Assembly (NCBI RefSeq): GCF_032911225.1
Contig: NZ_CP136600.1
Span: 1,798,001-1,862,000, forward strand
Direction: 5' to 3'
DNA length: 64,000 nt
Source: Thalassotalea fonticola
GTDB lineage: Bacteria > Pseudomonadota > Gammaproteobacteria > Enterobacterales > Alteromonadaceae
Shown: positions 1 through 8,966 of the stretch, piece after piece
Numbering within the stretch: the stretch's first letter is position 1
Layout of the letters: each line of letters begins with the position of its first letter
Made by a program: the position numbers and the translations under genes
Notes under the pieces: generated by a model
The model's input: only the letters and a program-made list of their open reading frames with translations
Database searches by the model: none
What the model was told of the DNA's origin: nothing

Positions 1-1
1 T

Positions 2-112
2 TACGACACCTTTGGAATTACATCATTTGTTGAAGTGGTTTCTACGCTAAAACAAAAAAAATGTGCGAGCATTTTAAATTTATTCAGGGATACTTATTAT
101 AGCAGAGTTTAA
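2..112 (+). CDS. C-terminal fragment of an unidentified protein
   Basis: An open frame enters from the left edge and runs for 36 codons to a TAA at 110-112. The visible end reads YDTFGITSFVEVV and finishes at DTYYSRV. It looks like normal coding sequence, but it is too short to assign to a family. It lies on the opposite strand from the sulfate genes and is separated from them by the repeat array. The start and most of the gene lie outside the window. Confidence 0.4.
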   Translation, partial: YDTFGITSFVEVVSTLKQKKCASILNLFRDTYYSRV

Positions 113-180
113 GCCAAGTATAACTAATTCGAGTACAAATAATGTACAGGGTGCCCTGCCACTTCCACTTTCACATATTG

Positions 181-875
181 AAGAGATAATGGCTTAAAAA
201 TATGGATTACCGCCTCGGCTCTGGCATCCTGCTTCGCTCTATCTTCTCCATCCCTGGAGTCGTTCGCGGAAATGACGTAAACCAAAAGCATGGATTACCG
301 CCTCCGCGGTAATGACGGCTAGAAGGAGTCGTAAGCGGTAATGACGGTGAGACAGAGTAGTTCGCGGATACGTCATACCCAACTTGTTTGGGTATCCATT
401 AGGCAATTCAAAGTATGGATTACCGCCTGCGCGGTAATGACGGCGAGATGGAGTCGTACGCGGAAATGACGGCGAGACGGAGTCATACCCGGATACGTCA
501 TGCCCAACTTGTTTGGGTATCCATAAGGCACTTCAAAGTATGGATTACCGCCTGCGCGGAAATGACGGCGAGATGGAGTCGTACGCGGTAATGACGGCGA
601 GACGGAGTCATACCCGGATACGTCATGCCCAACTTATTTGGGTATCCATAAGGCACTTCAAAGCATGGATTACCGCCTGCGCGGTAATGACGGCGAGACG
701 GAGTCATACCCGGATACGTCATACCCAACTTGTTTAGGTATCCATAAGGCACTTCACAGCATGGATTACCGCCTGCGCGGTAATGACGGCTAGAAGGAGT
801 CGTACGCGGTAATGACGGGAGACAGAGTCGTTCGCGGTAATGACGGCGAGACCGAGTCGTTCGTGCTAATGACGG
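181..875 (+). repeat. Palindrome array 1
   Basis: Two short perfect or near-perfect palindromes alternate here. P1 is TACCCAACTTGTTTGGGTA (7-bp arms, 5-nt loop), at 376-394, 501-519, 626-644 and 722-740, with single-base changes in some copies. P2 is ATTACCGCCTGCGCGGTAAT (8-bp arms, CTGC loop), joined to degenerate copies by GACGGCGAGACGGAGTCGT linkers. Spacing between P1 copies is about 98-125 bp. The apparent open frames on both strands are made of repeat units and are not genes. The array fills the space between the left-edge gene and cysC. It resembles REP/MITE-type intergenic palindromes, and no transposase lies nearby. Confidence 0.9.
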
Positions 876-914
876 GGGTGTTTATGCACGTGCTAACCCT
901 ATGCTAACTTTGTG

Positions 915-1520
915 TTAGTTGATGTAGCCGTTTTTCTCTAAGTAACTCACTATTTGCAGCGCGCATTGTTCAATGCTTTGGTTTGCAGTTTTTACGTGAA
1001 TTTCAGGGGATGCAGGAACATCGTAAGTAGAGTCGATACCGGTAAAGTCTTTGATTTCACCAGCACGGGCCATTTTGTATAAGCCTTTTGGATCGCGTTG
1101 TTCACAAATTTCTATTGGTGTATCGATAAACACTTCAATAAATTCGCCCGGCTCTAACATGTCTCGCGCCATGTCTCGGTCAGATTGAAATGGCGAGATA
1201 AACGCAGTGCTGCAAATAAGGCCTGAATCGACAAATAATTTACCTACTTGGCTGATACGTCTGATGTTTTCGATGCGGTCTTCGTCAGAAAAGCCTAAGT
1301 CGCCATTTAAGCCATGGCGCACATTATCACCATCGAGTAAATAAGTGTGAGCTTTGCGTTGAAACAAAATATCGTCCACCGCATTTGCCACGGTAGATTT
1401 ACCTGAGCCACTTAAACCGGTATACCAAAGTAAACAAGGCTGTTGATTTTTTAATTGCGCTCGCTCGTTCTTAGTTACAAGGTGAGCATGCCAAACGGTG
1501 TTCTCGGTTTTTTGAGTCAT
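915..1520 (-). CDS. cysC: Adenylylsulfate kinase
   Basis: APS kinase phosphorylates adenosine 5'-phosphosulfate to PAPS, the second step of sulfate activation, in the cytoplasm. The 201-residue length is typical of stand-alone CysC. A P-loop GLSGSGKS sits at residues 35-42, followed by the family's DGDNVRHGLN and STAFISPF segments. The ATG at 1520 gives a full-length protein. It lies 11 bp downstream of the anion transporter and is probably co-transcribed with it. With cysD and cysN the module makes PAPS from sulfate; the downstream reductases (cysH, cysIJ) are not in the window. Array 1 starts about 40 bp after the stop codon. Confidence 0.95.
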   Translation of the reverse strand: MTQKTENTVWHAHLVTKNERAQLKNQQPCLLWYTGLSGSGKSTVANAVDDILFQRKAHTYLLDGDNVRHGLNGDLGFSDEDRIENIRRISQVGKLFVDSGLICSTAFISPFQSDRDMARDMLEPGEFIEVFIDTPIEICEQRDPKGLYKMARAGEIKDFTGIDSTYDVPASPEIHVKTANQSIEQCALQIVSYLEKNGYIN

Positions 1521-1531
1521 GATTTTAATCT

Positions 1532-3265
1532 TTAGTTAAACGGAAATATTAGTGGGATCATATATAACACCACGGCACTGTAAGTAATTGATATTGGCAA
1601 ACCAACTCTAACAAAGTCTTTTAATCGGTAGTTACCAGCATTGTACACCATTACGTTGGTTTGATAGCCATATGGGCTGATAAAACTACCACTGGCGCCA
1701 AACGCAACCGCCATAATAAACGGTAACGGATTAGCGTCTAATCCTAGAGCAATATTATAGGCAATAGGGAAAATAAGTGCAGCGGCGGCGTTATTAGTAA
1801 CGGCTTCGGTTAATACTAATGTAATTAAAAATACCGCGACAAAGGCGATCATAATACTTTTATCTTGCAAGAAACCATGCACAACATCGGCAATAACTTG
1901 TGACATGCCAGTGCTTTCTAAAGCCGTTGCTAATGTTAAGGCACTGACTACAATTAACCAAATTTCTAACGGAAAACGACGCTTTATTTCATTTATTGAT
2001 AAACAATTAAAGGCAAATAGCGCTGCCATGTAAAACAATAAACACTTAATTAACGATATTTCAAAAACTACCGATGAACTGATCGCCGCAATAAAACCAA
2101 AAAGAGTAAATTTATCACGCCAACCTGACAGCATATCTTCGGGTTCAACACCGGTTAAAATAAAAAAGTTTTTGGTTAAATTTGTTCGGCTAACAAAATC
2201 ACCACCGACAGCAAGTACTAAAAAATCGCCTGACTGAATGACTAAGTCACCCAACTTGCCTGATAAGGTAGAGCCTTCGCGTCTAATTGCAACAACCGCT
2301 GCGTCAAACCTAGCTCGAAAGCCCGCTTGTTTTAAATTCATGCCGATAATGGCTGAGCCAGGTTTAATTAATACTTCGGTAAGGTTATCGCGCAGTAATC
2401 CATCTTGCTCGGCAAACAGTTGCAAGCCATCAAATTGTTGCAGTACAAATACTTTGGAGATATCGCCGGTAAAAATAAGCTTATCGCCCGGCTGAATATA
2501 TTCTTCCGGGGTAACCGGGGAAATTAAATGACCGCGACGAATAATTTCGATTAAAAATAATGAGTCCATACTGCGCAAGCCATTATCTTCAATAGAACGC
2601 CCAATAAGCTTAGACTCACGCATTACTTCAGCTTCTACAAAGTAATGTTTGTCATCTTTGGGATCGGTAGCGGTTTTTGGTAACGCTCTAATACGAATAA
2701 ACAAAACCAGTAAACAGGCGCCCATTGCCGCTAAACCAACTAAGGTAAAGTCAAAGAATTTTAACCCGGGCAAGCCTCGTTCAATCAGCATTGAATTGAC
2801 AATAAGGTTAGTGGATGTACCCACTAATGTTAATGTACCGCCTAATATAGCGGCGTATGACAGTGGCAATAATAACCGCCCAGGGTTGATAAATTTATTG
2901 TTTTTTATCGGTGAAATTAAAGTTGCAACAACCGCGGTGTTATTAAGAATGGCCGATGCAAACGCGGTTGTTAATAATGTTTTAAGGTAAGATGCTGAAG
3001 CAGATTTACTGATTAATTTACTGGCCAATAACCGTAAAAAACTGGTACGTTCAAACGCAAATGAACAATTAATTAATAAAATCAAGGTTATCAAGCCAGG
3101 GTTAATGGCATTGTTGAAAATTTGTTCGGTAGTAACAAAGGATAAAGTAAGACAAGCCATAGTTGCAGCGGCAAAGACACGCTCAGGGCTATTTTGATAC
3201 TTCACTAATCCGATTAATGTGCCAGCAAAAATTGCTAGCATAAACCATTGATCAATGCTGAGCAT
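1532..3265 (-). CDS. SLC13-family anion transporter (probable sulfate permease) with two TrkA-C domains
   Basis: This 577-residue membrane protein has hydrophobic helices in its N- and C-terminal thirds and a soluble middle section, about residues 205-375, that looks like two successive TrkA-C (RCK_C) domains. This layout is known in SLC13/SAC1-like sodium-anion symporters, which are often found beside cysDN and cysC and annotated as sulfate transporters. A conserved-looking NNTAVVATLI segment lies near residue 108, with a matching TEAVTNNAAAALIF segment near the C terminus. The ATG at 3265 opens directly into the first helix. Its place between cysN and cysC supports sulfate as substrate, but this is inferred from context. 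Confidence 0.85.
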   Translation of the reverse strand: MLSIDQWFMLAIFAGTLIGLVKYQNSPERVFAAATMACLTLSFVTTEQIFNNAINPGLITLILLINCSFAFERTSFLRLLASKLISKSASASYLKTLLTTAFASAILNNTAVVATLISPIKNNKFINPGRLLLPLSYAAILGGTLTLVGTSTNLIVNSMLIERGLPGLKFFDFTLVGLAAMGACLLVLFIRIRALPKTATDPKDDKHYFVEAEVMRESKLIGRSIEDNGLRSMDSLFLIEIIRRGHLISPVTPEEYIQPGDKLIFTGDISKVFVLQQFDGLQLFAEQDGLLRDNLTEVLIKPGSAIIGMNLKQAGFRARFDAAVVAIRREGSTLSGKLGDLVIQSGDFLVLAVGGDFVSRTNLTKNFFILTGVEPEDMLSGWRDKFTLFGFIAAISSSVVFEISLIKCLLFYMAALFAFNCLSINEIKRRFPLEIWLIVVSALTLATALESTGMSQVIADVVHGFLQDKSIMIAFVAVFLITLVLTEAVTNNAAAALIFPIAYNIALGLDANPLPFIMAVAFGASGSFISPYGYQTNVMVYNAGNYRLKDFVRVGLPISITYSAVVLYMIPLIFPFN

Positions 3266-3620
3266 GGAAAACCTTTATGTGCATAAAACTGCATTATATT
3301 TACATAGCTGGTCGCTTAACCTCTATGACGTAAACACTTGCAGCTTCTTATAATTATTTAATAAACATATACCATGCATTTAATACTGGCAAGATAGATG
3401 TTAAAACTTCGCGATAACTTTCGAATAAAACCGAACCAACCCTGTTGGTCCGATTACAAGCAATCGTTGCTACTTATGGTTTCACCATTAAGTTCGCATA
3501 AAATAAAGCCGGGTTACCCCGACTTTTAGTTTGGTTACGAATTTAAATACTGCCCTAGTGAAACGTATTCGAATTAGCGAAGCTATGGATTCGCAGTGTT
3601 AACGTATTCGCGACTGTTGA
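3266..3620. other. cysN-transporter intergenic region
   Basis: This 355-bp gap holds no convincing open frame on either strand. It contains the putative cysDN terminator at 3498-3526. The rest is AT-rich and probably carries a separate promoter for the transporter and cysC; I could not identify confident -35/-10 boxes. Confidence 0.5.
3498..3526 (-). terminator. Rho-independent terminator after cysN
   Basis: On the minus strand a 9-bp stem AAAGTCGGG/CCCGGCTTT (one G-T pair) with a GTAA loop is followed by TTATTTT. It lies about 95 bp downstream of the cysN stop. It suggests that cysDN and the transporter-cysC pair are separate transcription units or are partly uncoupled. Confidence 0.65.
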
Positions 3621-5030
3621 TTAAACAGATTTACAGTTCCACTCAGGGAAGTTTTTACGTATAAACGCATTTAATTCCACTTCTGTTGGGCTGTATTCTC
3701 TTGACTCAACTTCAATGTCGCCATCAATGCTAGTGCTAGTGATCATACCGGCACCAACCGTAACGTTGGTTAAGCGGTCGATGATAACAAATGAACCTGT
3801 ACCTTCAACTTTGTCGTATCCATCAATAACAACAGGGCTATTAGTGGCAATATTACACGAGGCAATTTCATTCAGCTTCATCTCATCTTCTTGGACGTGC
3901 TCTAATGTATTTACATTGATTCGGTAATTAATATTGTCAATACGGCCATAGGTGTTTTTAGTACCAATTTTTAATTCGTACTCTTTACCCGGTTGCATGG
4001 CAGCATCACTCATCCACACAATAGTAGCGGTGAATTTATCAGAAACGGTGGCCAATTTATTTGAGCGAACAATCACGTCACCACGAGAAACATCAATTTC
4101 ATCGTTTAATGTTAACGTGATAGCTTGCCCTACATGCGATGATTCTAGCTCGCCATCGGCGGTAACAATTGCTTTTACCGATGAAGACTTGCCTGAAGGT
4201 AATGCGGTTACTACATCACCAATATTGATCACGCCGCCAGCAATGGTGCCACAAAAACCACGAAAATCTAGGTTCGGGCGAGTTACGTACTGTACCGGTA
4301 AACGGAAATCTTCAAAGTTTTTATCAGAGTCAATTTTAACTGTGTCTAACAAGCCCATTAATGTGGCGCCTGGGTACCAGTCCATCGCTTCTGAGCGATT
4401 AACTACGTTGTCGCCTTTAAGCGCAGAAATTGGCACAAAACGAATATCACTTAAATTAATTTGCTCGGCAAACTCTCGATATTCAGCTTTAATTTTACGG
4501 TACTCGTCTTGGCTGTACTCCACCAAGTCCATTTTATTTACCGCAACAATAATGTGCTTTATACCTAACAAAGAGGCAATGTAAGAGTGACGTTTGGTTT
4601 GAGTTTGTACGCCATAACGGGCGTCAATCATTACAATGGCTAAATCACAGTTTGACGCACCGGTTGCCATATTACGCGTGTATTGCTCATGGCCAGGACA
4701 ATCGGCAATGATAAATTTACGCTTTTCAGTGGCAAAGTAACGATACGCTACATCAATAGTGATGCCCTGCTCTCGCTCTGATTGTAAACCATCTACCAAT
4801 AACGCTAAGTCGAACTCTTCGTTGGTGGTATTGAATTTTTTTGAGTCATTTTTAATTGCGTCTAAATGATCTTCAAAAATTAGTTTTGAATCATGCAATA
4901 ATCGGCCAATCAGCGTAGATTTACCGTCGTCAACATTACCACACGTTAAAAAGCGCAACATGTCTTTGTTTTCGTGTACCTTTAAATATTCTTCAATATC
5001 GTTTTCTAATAAAGCTTGTTCTGTGCTCAT
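3621..5030 (-). CDS. cysN: Sulfate adenylyltransferase subunit 1 (GTPase)
   Basis: CysN is the regulatory GTPase subunit of ATP sulfurylase; GTP hydrolysis drives formation of APS from sulfate and ATP. The 469 residues match the stand-alone CysN length, so there is no fused CysC domain, in agreement with the separate cysC. The G1 motif GNVDDGKS is at residues 31-38, followed by DCPGHEQY (G3) and NKMD (G4), with elongation-factor-like beta-barrel domains behind. The ATG at 5030 lies 75 bp from the end of cysD in the same operon. Confidence 0.96.
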   Translation of the reverse strand: MSTEQALLENDIEEYLKVHENKDMLRFLTCGNVDDGKSTLIGRLLHDSKLIFEDHLDAIKNDSKKFNTTNEEFDLALLVDGLQSEREQGITIDVAYRYFATEKRKFIIADCPGHEQYTRNMATGASNCDLAIVMIDARYGVQTQTKRHSYIASLLGIKHIIVAVNKMDLVEYSQDEYRKIKAEYREFAEQINLSDIRFVPISALKGDNVVNRSEAMDWYPGATLMGLLDTVKIDSDKNFEDFRLPVQYVTRPNLDFRGFCGTIAGGVINIGDVVTALPSGKSSSVKAIVTADGELESSHVGQAITLTLNDEIDVSRGDVIVRSNKLATVSDKFTATIVWMSDAAMQPGKEYELKIGTKNTYGRIDNINYRINVNTLEHVQEDEMKLNEIASCNIATNSPVVIDGYDKVEGTGSFVIIDRLTNVTVGAGMITSTSIDGDIEVESREYSPTEVELNAFIRKNFPEWNCKSV

Positions 5031-5105
5031 TATTCTTTTCCTAGTGTTTAAAGCCTACATGAGCTTTAAAATAAATACTTAACTTAACTTGAATAAAAGT
5101 GATGG

Positions 5106-6005
5106 TTAGAAATAACCTTCCATCTTCTTTTTCTCCATAGAACCCGATGAGTCGTGATCGATCATACGGCCTTGGCGTTCAGAGGTTTTGGTTAATAGCA
5201 TTTCTTGAATAACTTCAGGAAGTGTTGTCGCTTGTGATTCAACGGCGCCAGTTAATGGGTAATCGCCTAGTGTTCTAAAGCGCACCATTTTCATCATCGG
5301 CTCTTCACCTTCTTCTAACGGCATACGCTCATCATCAACCATAATCAATGTACCGTCACGTTCAACTACTGGACGTTTTGCTGATAGGTATAAAGGTACA
5401 ATATCGATATTTTCTAAGTAGATGTATTGCCAAATATCAAGTTCAGTCCAGTTTGATAATGGAAAAACACGAATGCTTTCGCCTTTATTTACTTTACCGT
5501 TATAGCTATTCCACAATTCTGGGCGTTGGCTTTTTGGATCCCAACGATGGTTTTTATCACGGAATGAATAAACACGCTCTTTCGCCCGTGATTTTTCTTC
5601 ATCACGACGTGCACCACCAAAAGCAGCATCAAACTGATGTTTGTCTAGTGCTTGTTTTAAGCCTTGAGTTTTCATTACATCGGTAAATTTAGAACTGCCG
5701 TGATCAAATGGGTTCATCCCTGCCGCGCGGCCTTCTTCGTTGGTATGTACAATTAAGTCCATGCCACACTTTTCTGCCATCATATCGCGAAAGGCGATCA
5801 TCTCTTTAAATTTAAATGTAGTGTCGACATGCATTAATGGAAACGGTGGTTTAGCCGGGAAAAATGCTTTCATGGCTAAATGTAACATTACAGCTGAGTC
5901 TTTACCGACAGAGTAAAGCATTACCGGGTTGTCGAACTCTGCAGCTACTTCCCTGATGATATGGATTGATTCAGCTTCCAGCTGTTTTAAATGTGTTAAA
6001 TTCAT
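5106..6005 (-). CDS. cysD: Sulfate adenylyltransferase subunit 2
   Basis: CysD is the catalytic ATP-pyrophosphatase-type subunit of ATP sulfurylase. The PP-loop SVGKDS lies about 30 residues from the start, and the family signatures [15 protein letters not shown] and [13 protein letters not shown] are intact. I chose the ATG at 6005; an upstream TTG at 6011 would add only two residues. The start matches the usual N-terminal [16 protein letters not shown]. It is the first gene of the cys module, and array 2 lies upstream of it. Confidence 0.96.
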   Translation of the reverse strand: MNLTHLKQLEAESIHIIREVAAEFDNPVMLYSVGKDSAVMLHLAMKAFFPAKPPFPLMHVDTTFKFKEMIAFRDMMAEKCGMDLIVHTNEEGRAAGMNPFDHGSSKFTDVMKTQGLKQALDKHQFDAAFGGARRDEEKSRAKERVYSFRDKNHRWDPKSQRPELWNSYNGKVNKGESIRVFPLSNWTELDIWQYIYLENIDIVPLYLSAKRPVVERDGTLIMVDDERMPLEEGEEPMMKMVRFRTLGDYPLTGAVESQATTLPEVIQEMLLTKTSERQGRMIDHDSSGSMEKKKMEGYF

Positions 6006-6224
6006 TGGCAACCATTATTTTAAGTTGATGAAAAATTGAAAATTTTAGAGGCTGTATTATTCCATAATTTCACCGTGCTTACTATATCAGGGCATATGTT
6101 TAGATCTGCCAATTCGCTATTAGATATAATAAAAAGGTAGGAGGAAGCAGATATTAGGAACGAAGTGTTATATATAAAAATAAGCCAAATAGGTACCGTA
6201 CAAGACTATTACGTAATAGGTTAT
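6006..6224. other. cysD upstream region
   Basis: The stretch between cysD and the second repeat array is AT-rich and should hold the cysD promoter. No operator or promoter element could be assigned with confidence. Confidence 0.35.
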
Positions 6225-6670
6225 TGTCATACTCAACTTGTTTGGGTACCCATAAGGCACTTCAAAACATGGATTACCGCCTCGGCTCTGGCATCCTGCT
6301 TCGCTCTACCTTCTCCATCCGTGGAGTCGTTCGCGGTAATGACGGCAAGAAGGAGTCGTACCCTGATACGTCATACCCAACTTGTTTGGGTATCCATAAT
6401 GTAAGTAAAAAAGCATAGATTACCGCCTGCACGGTAATGACGGTGAGACCGAGTCGTACGCTCTATTCACAACTACAATGGATTACCGCCTCCGCGGTAA
6501 TGACGGCAAGAAGGAGTCGTACCCTGATACGTCATACCCAACTTGTTTGGGTATCCATAATGTAAGTAAAAAAGCATGGATTACCGCCTGCACGGAAATG
6601 ACGGTGAGACGGAGTCGTTCGCGGCAATGACGTAATAAGTTACCGTCATACCCAACTTGTTTGGGTATCC
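6225..6670 (+). repeat. Palindrome array 2
   Basis: The same two-palindrome system as in array 1, in the same orientation. P1 copies are at 6230-6248 (one mismatch), 6374-6392, 6535-6553 and 6649-6667. P2 copies with ATTACCGC arms and CTGC, CTCC or similar loops lie between them. A fixed tail CATAATGTAAGTAAAAAA follows three of the P1 copies. No gene is supported in the stretch. It sits between the cysD promoter region and the deaD terminator. Confidence 0.88.
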
Positions 6671-6681
6671 ATAATGTAAGT

Positions 6682-6714
6682 AAAAAAAAAGGATGACCGA
6701 AGTCATCCTTTTTT
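6682..6714 (-). terminator. deaD terminator
   Basis: A 7-bp stem GGATGAC/GTCATCC is flanked by A and T runs. Read on the minus strand the loop is TTCG, a stable tetraloop, and nine T residues follow. It lies about 20 bp past the deaD stop. The flanking runs could let it also stop plus-strand transcripts coming from the array. Confidence 0.85.
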
Positions 6715-6734
6715 GATTTTATTTAAGCGAGTGC

Positions 6735-8537
6735 TTAGTGACGGGCAGAACGGTCATTACGTTGTTTACGGTCACTGTTCTCTCTGCGAGGCTTACGTGC
6801 TTGCGCTTCAACAGGTGCATCTGATACTGAGATGTCTAAACGTTGACGACGTACTTGTACACTACGTAACTTTTGGAATGCATCTTTTGGCATGCCTTTA
6901 GGTAACTGTACAATGGTGTGGTTGTCGTTCAAGTTGATTTGACCAATGTAAGCACTGTCTAGTGAAATTTCGTTAGCAATTGCGCCTACGATATCACCTG
7001 GACGAGCACCGTGGTCTTTACCCACTTCAATGCGGTATGCTTGCCAATCTACGTCTGGACGAGCACCTGACGACTGACGACGTTCTCTACGCTCACCACG
7101 ATCGCTGCGTTCGCCACGGCCATTGCGATCACGGCCACCACGGTCATTGCGGTCTCTGCCACGGGTATCACGAGAATCACGGTCTGAACGCTCACGACGA
7201 GGACGAGCATCTTCTTTCGGCTGTAACGGTTGCTTTAATTGTTTATCAAACAACAACGCTGCCGCTAAGTCAGCAATATCAACTTCTGAATCGCTAGCCA
7301 TTTTCTCTAAAATTTCACGCATGCTGGTTAAATCTTTTTCAGCAACTGAAGCAATTAACGATTGACGACAACGCTCGATACGAGATAAACCAATTTCTTG
7401 AATGGTCGGTAAGTTAAATTCTTTAACAGTACCTGCAGTAGCACGCTCGTAGTGACGAATATTATAAAATTCACGAGGGCGTACAAATGAAATTGCTGTC
7501 CCTTCACGGCCAGCACGGCCCGTACGACCAATACGGTGTACGTAAGATTCAGTTTCACCAGGTAAATCGTAGTTGATAACCAGGTCGATACGTTGAATAT
7601 CTAAACCACGAGCAACAACATCGGTTGCTACCATGATTGACAGCTTACCGTTTTTAAGTTGCTCAACTGTACGTTCACGTTGTGCTTGGTTCATGTCACC
7701 GTTTAACGCGGCACAAGGGTAACCTAAACGTTCTAATTGCTCAGCGATAGTAATAGTATCGTTACGAGTACGAACAAAGATAAGTACAGCGTCATAATCA
7801 AATGATTCGATGATGCGTTCAAGGGCAGTATTTTTAGTAATACCGCTTACACGCCATGAAAGCTGGGTAATGTTCTTTTTCGACTCTTTTTTCGCAGCAA
7901 TTTTTACATGTACCGGGGTATCTAAGAAACGATCAGCAATTTTCTTGATTGCCGGTGGCATAGTTGCAGAGAACAATGCCATTTGTGTTTCATCAGCTAA
8001 ATGATCAAGGATCCATTCGATGTCTTCTAAAAAGCCCATGTTAAGCATTTCATCAGCTTCATCAAGTGCGCAGAATTTAACATCGTTTAACTTTAATGTT
8101 TTGCGACGTAGGTGATCCATTAAGCGACCAGGCGTACCGACAACAACTTGTGCACCTTTTTCTAGTTGCGAAAGTTGTGGACCGTATGATTGACCACCAT
8201 AAAGTGTTGCTACACGCAAACCTTTCATGTTTTTAGCAAACTCTTCTAATGCTTCAGCTACTTGAATAGCAAGCTCACGAGTTGGTGCTAAAACCATCAT
8301 TTGTGGTTTGCGTAATTTAACGTCAATGTTAGCAAGTGCTGGTAAACCAAAAGCAGCAGTTTTACCAGTACCGGTTTGGGCTTCACCTAAAACGTCACGG
8401 CCTTCCATTAAAGGACCAATTGTTTTTTCTTGGATAGGTGTAGGGTTTACAAAACCCATGCCGTTTAGGGCAGATAATAATACTTCAGGCAAACCTAAAG
8501 ATTCAAAGCTAACAGTAGCGTTGTTTAATTCAGTCAT
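6735..8537 (-). CDS. deaD: ATP-dependent DEAD-box RNA helicase
   Basis: This 600-residue protein matches DeaD/CsdA, the helicase used in ribosome assembly and mRNA turnover, especially in the cold. A Q-motif lies in the first 36 residues. Walker A AQTGTGKT is at 53-60, followed by DEAD (LDEADEML), SAT and the HRIGRTGRAG motif VI. After the helicase core comes a basic RDSRDTRGRDRNDRGG-type tract, then a DbpA/CsdA-type RNA-binding domain and an Arg/Lys-rich tail. This order is that of CsdA rather than SrmB or RhlB. It is monocistronic, with a good terminator and an unusually long upstream region. Confidence 0.95.
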   Translation of the reverse strand: MTELNNATVSFESLGLPEVLLSALNGMGFVNPTPIQEKTIGPLMEGRDVLGEAQTGTGKTAAFGLPALANIDVKLRKPQMMVLAPTRELAIQVAEALEEFAKNMKGLRVATLYGGQSYGPQLSQLEKGAQVVVGTPGRLMDHLRRKTLKLNDVKFCALDEADEMLNMGFLEDIEWILDHLADETQMALFSATMPPAIKKIADRFLDTPVHVKIAAKKESKKNITQLSWRVSGITKNTALERIIESFDYDAVLIFVRTRNDTITIAEQLERLGYPCAALNGDMNQAQRERTVEQLKNGKLSIMVATDVVARGLDIQRIDLVINYDLPGETESYVHRIGRTGRAGREGTAISFVRPREFYNIRHYERATAGTVKEFNLPTIQEIGLSRIERCRQSLIASVAEKDLTSMREILEKMASDSEVDIADLAAALLFDKQLKQPLQPKEDARPRRERSDRDSRDTRGRDRNDRGGRDRNGRGERSDRGERRERRQSSGARPDVDWQAYRIEVGKDHGARPGDIVGAIANEISLDSAYIGQINLNDNHTIVQLPKGMPKDAFQKLRSVQVRRQRLDISVSDAPVEAQARKPRRENSDRKQRNDRSARH

Positions 8538-8966
8538 TAATTTTGTCTTCTCAACAGGCAGATCAATACCTTACGGTAAATAACTGCGAAAAAATTCAAA
8601 GTTATCCACCGGAAGACTTATGGCGAGATCGGTGCGCTACATGTGTACAAACTAAGTGCGCACATAGGCTTTTGGGATCTATAGCTAATTTGATGATCGA
8701 TGTCATAAGCATCACTGCTTATGGATTCATCTGGGCTAGCTCTTGGCAAGTCAGTTGGCGGAAATAACCACTCTAATTACTAATAATTTAATTAGTAAAG
8801 TAATCTCCTAGTAAATGCCGTTCGGTTGTGGCGTTAGGAGAAGTTGGCGCATCATACCGTTTTGTAAGAATAATGCAAGTAACATTGTGTAATATTCGTA
8901 CTAAAAATCGTGTTTTATCGATTTTTTAGGCAAAAACAGTGCCAAAAGTGAACTTTAGCTACGAAG
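8538..8966 (-). other. deaD leader/promoter region
   Basis: This 429-bp gap has no credible gene. It contains two clean inverted repeats: CATAAGCA-TCAC-TGCTTATG at 8704-8723 and TTACTAAT-AATTTA-ATTAGTAA at 8777-8798. Neither has a T-run on the deaD strand. They could fold in a long 5' untranslated leader, as is known for cold-shock mRNAs, or be protein-binding sites. Confidence 0.45.
8903..8926 (-). terminator. Weak terminator after the beta-propeller gene
   Basis: Arms AAAAATCG and CGATTTTT pair around an 8-nt loop about 40 bp beyond the stop of the beta-propeller gene. The stem is AT-rich, so the call is tentative. Confidence 0.35.

Noticed and set aside
498..752. Open frames on both strands across array 1
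   Set aside because: They encode repeated peptides that come directly from the palindromic units, with no ribosome-binding site or family similarity.
181..875. CRISPR array
   Set aside because: The units are adjacent palindromes with conserved linkers, not identical repeats separated by unique spacers of constant length, and no cas gene is present.
4000..4584. Plus-strand open frames opposite cysN, nuoG, pstC and others
   Set aside because: They are shadows of well-supported genes on the minus strand and show no independent start signals or known domains.
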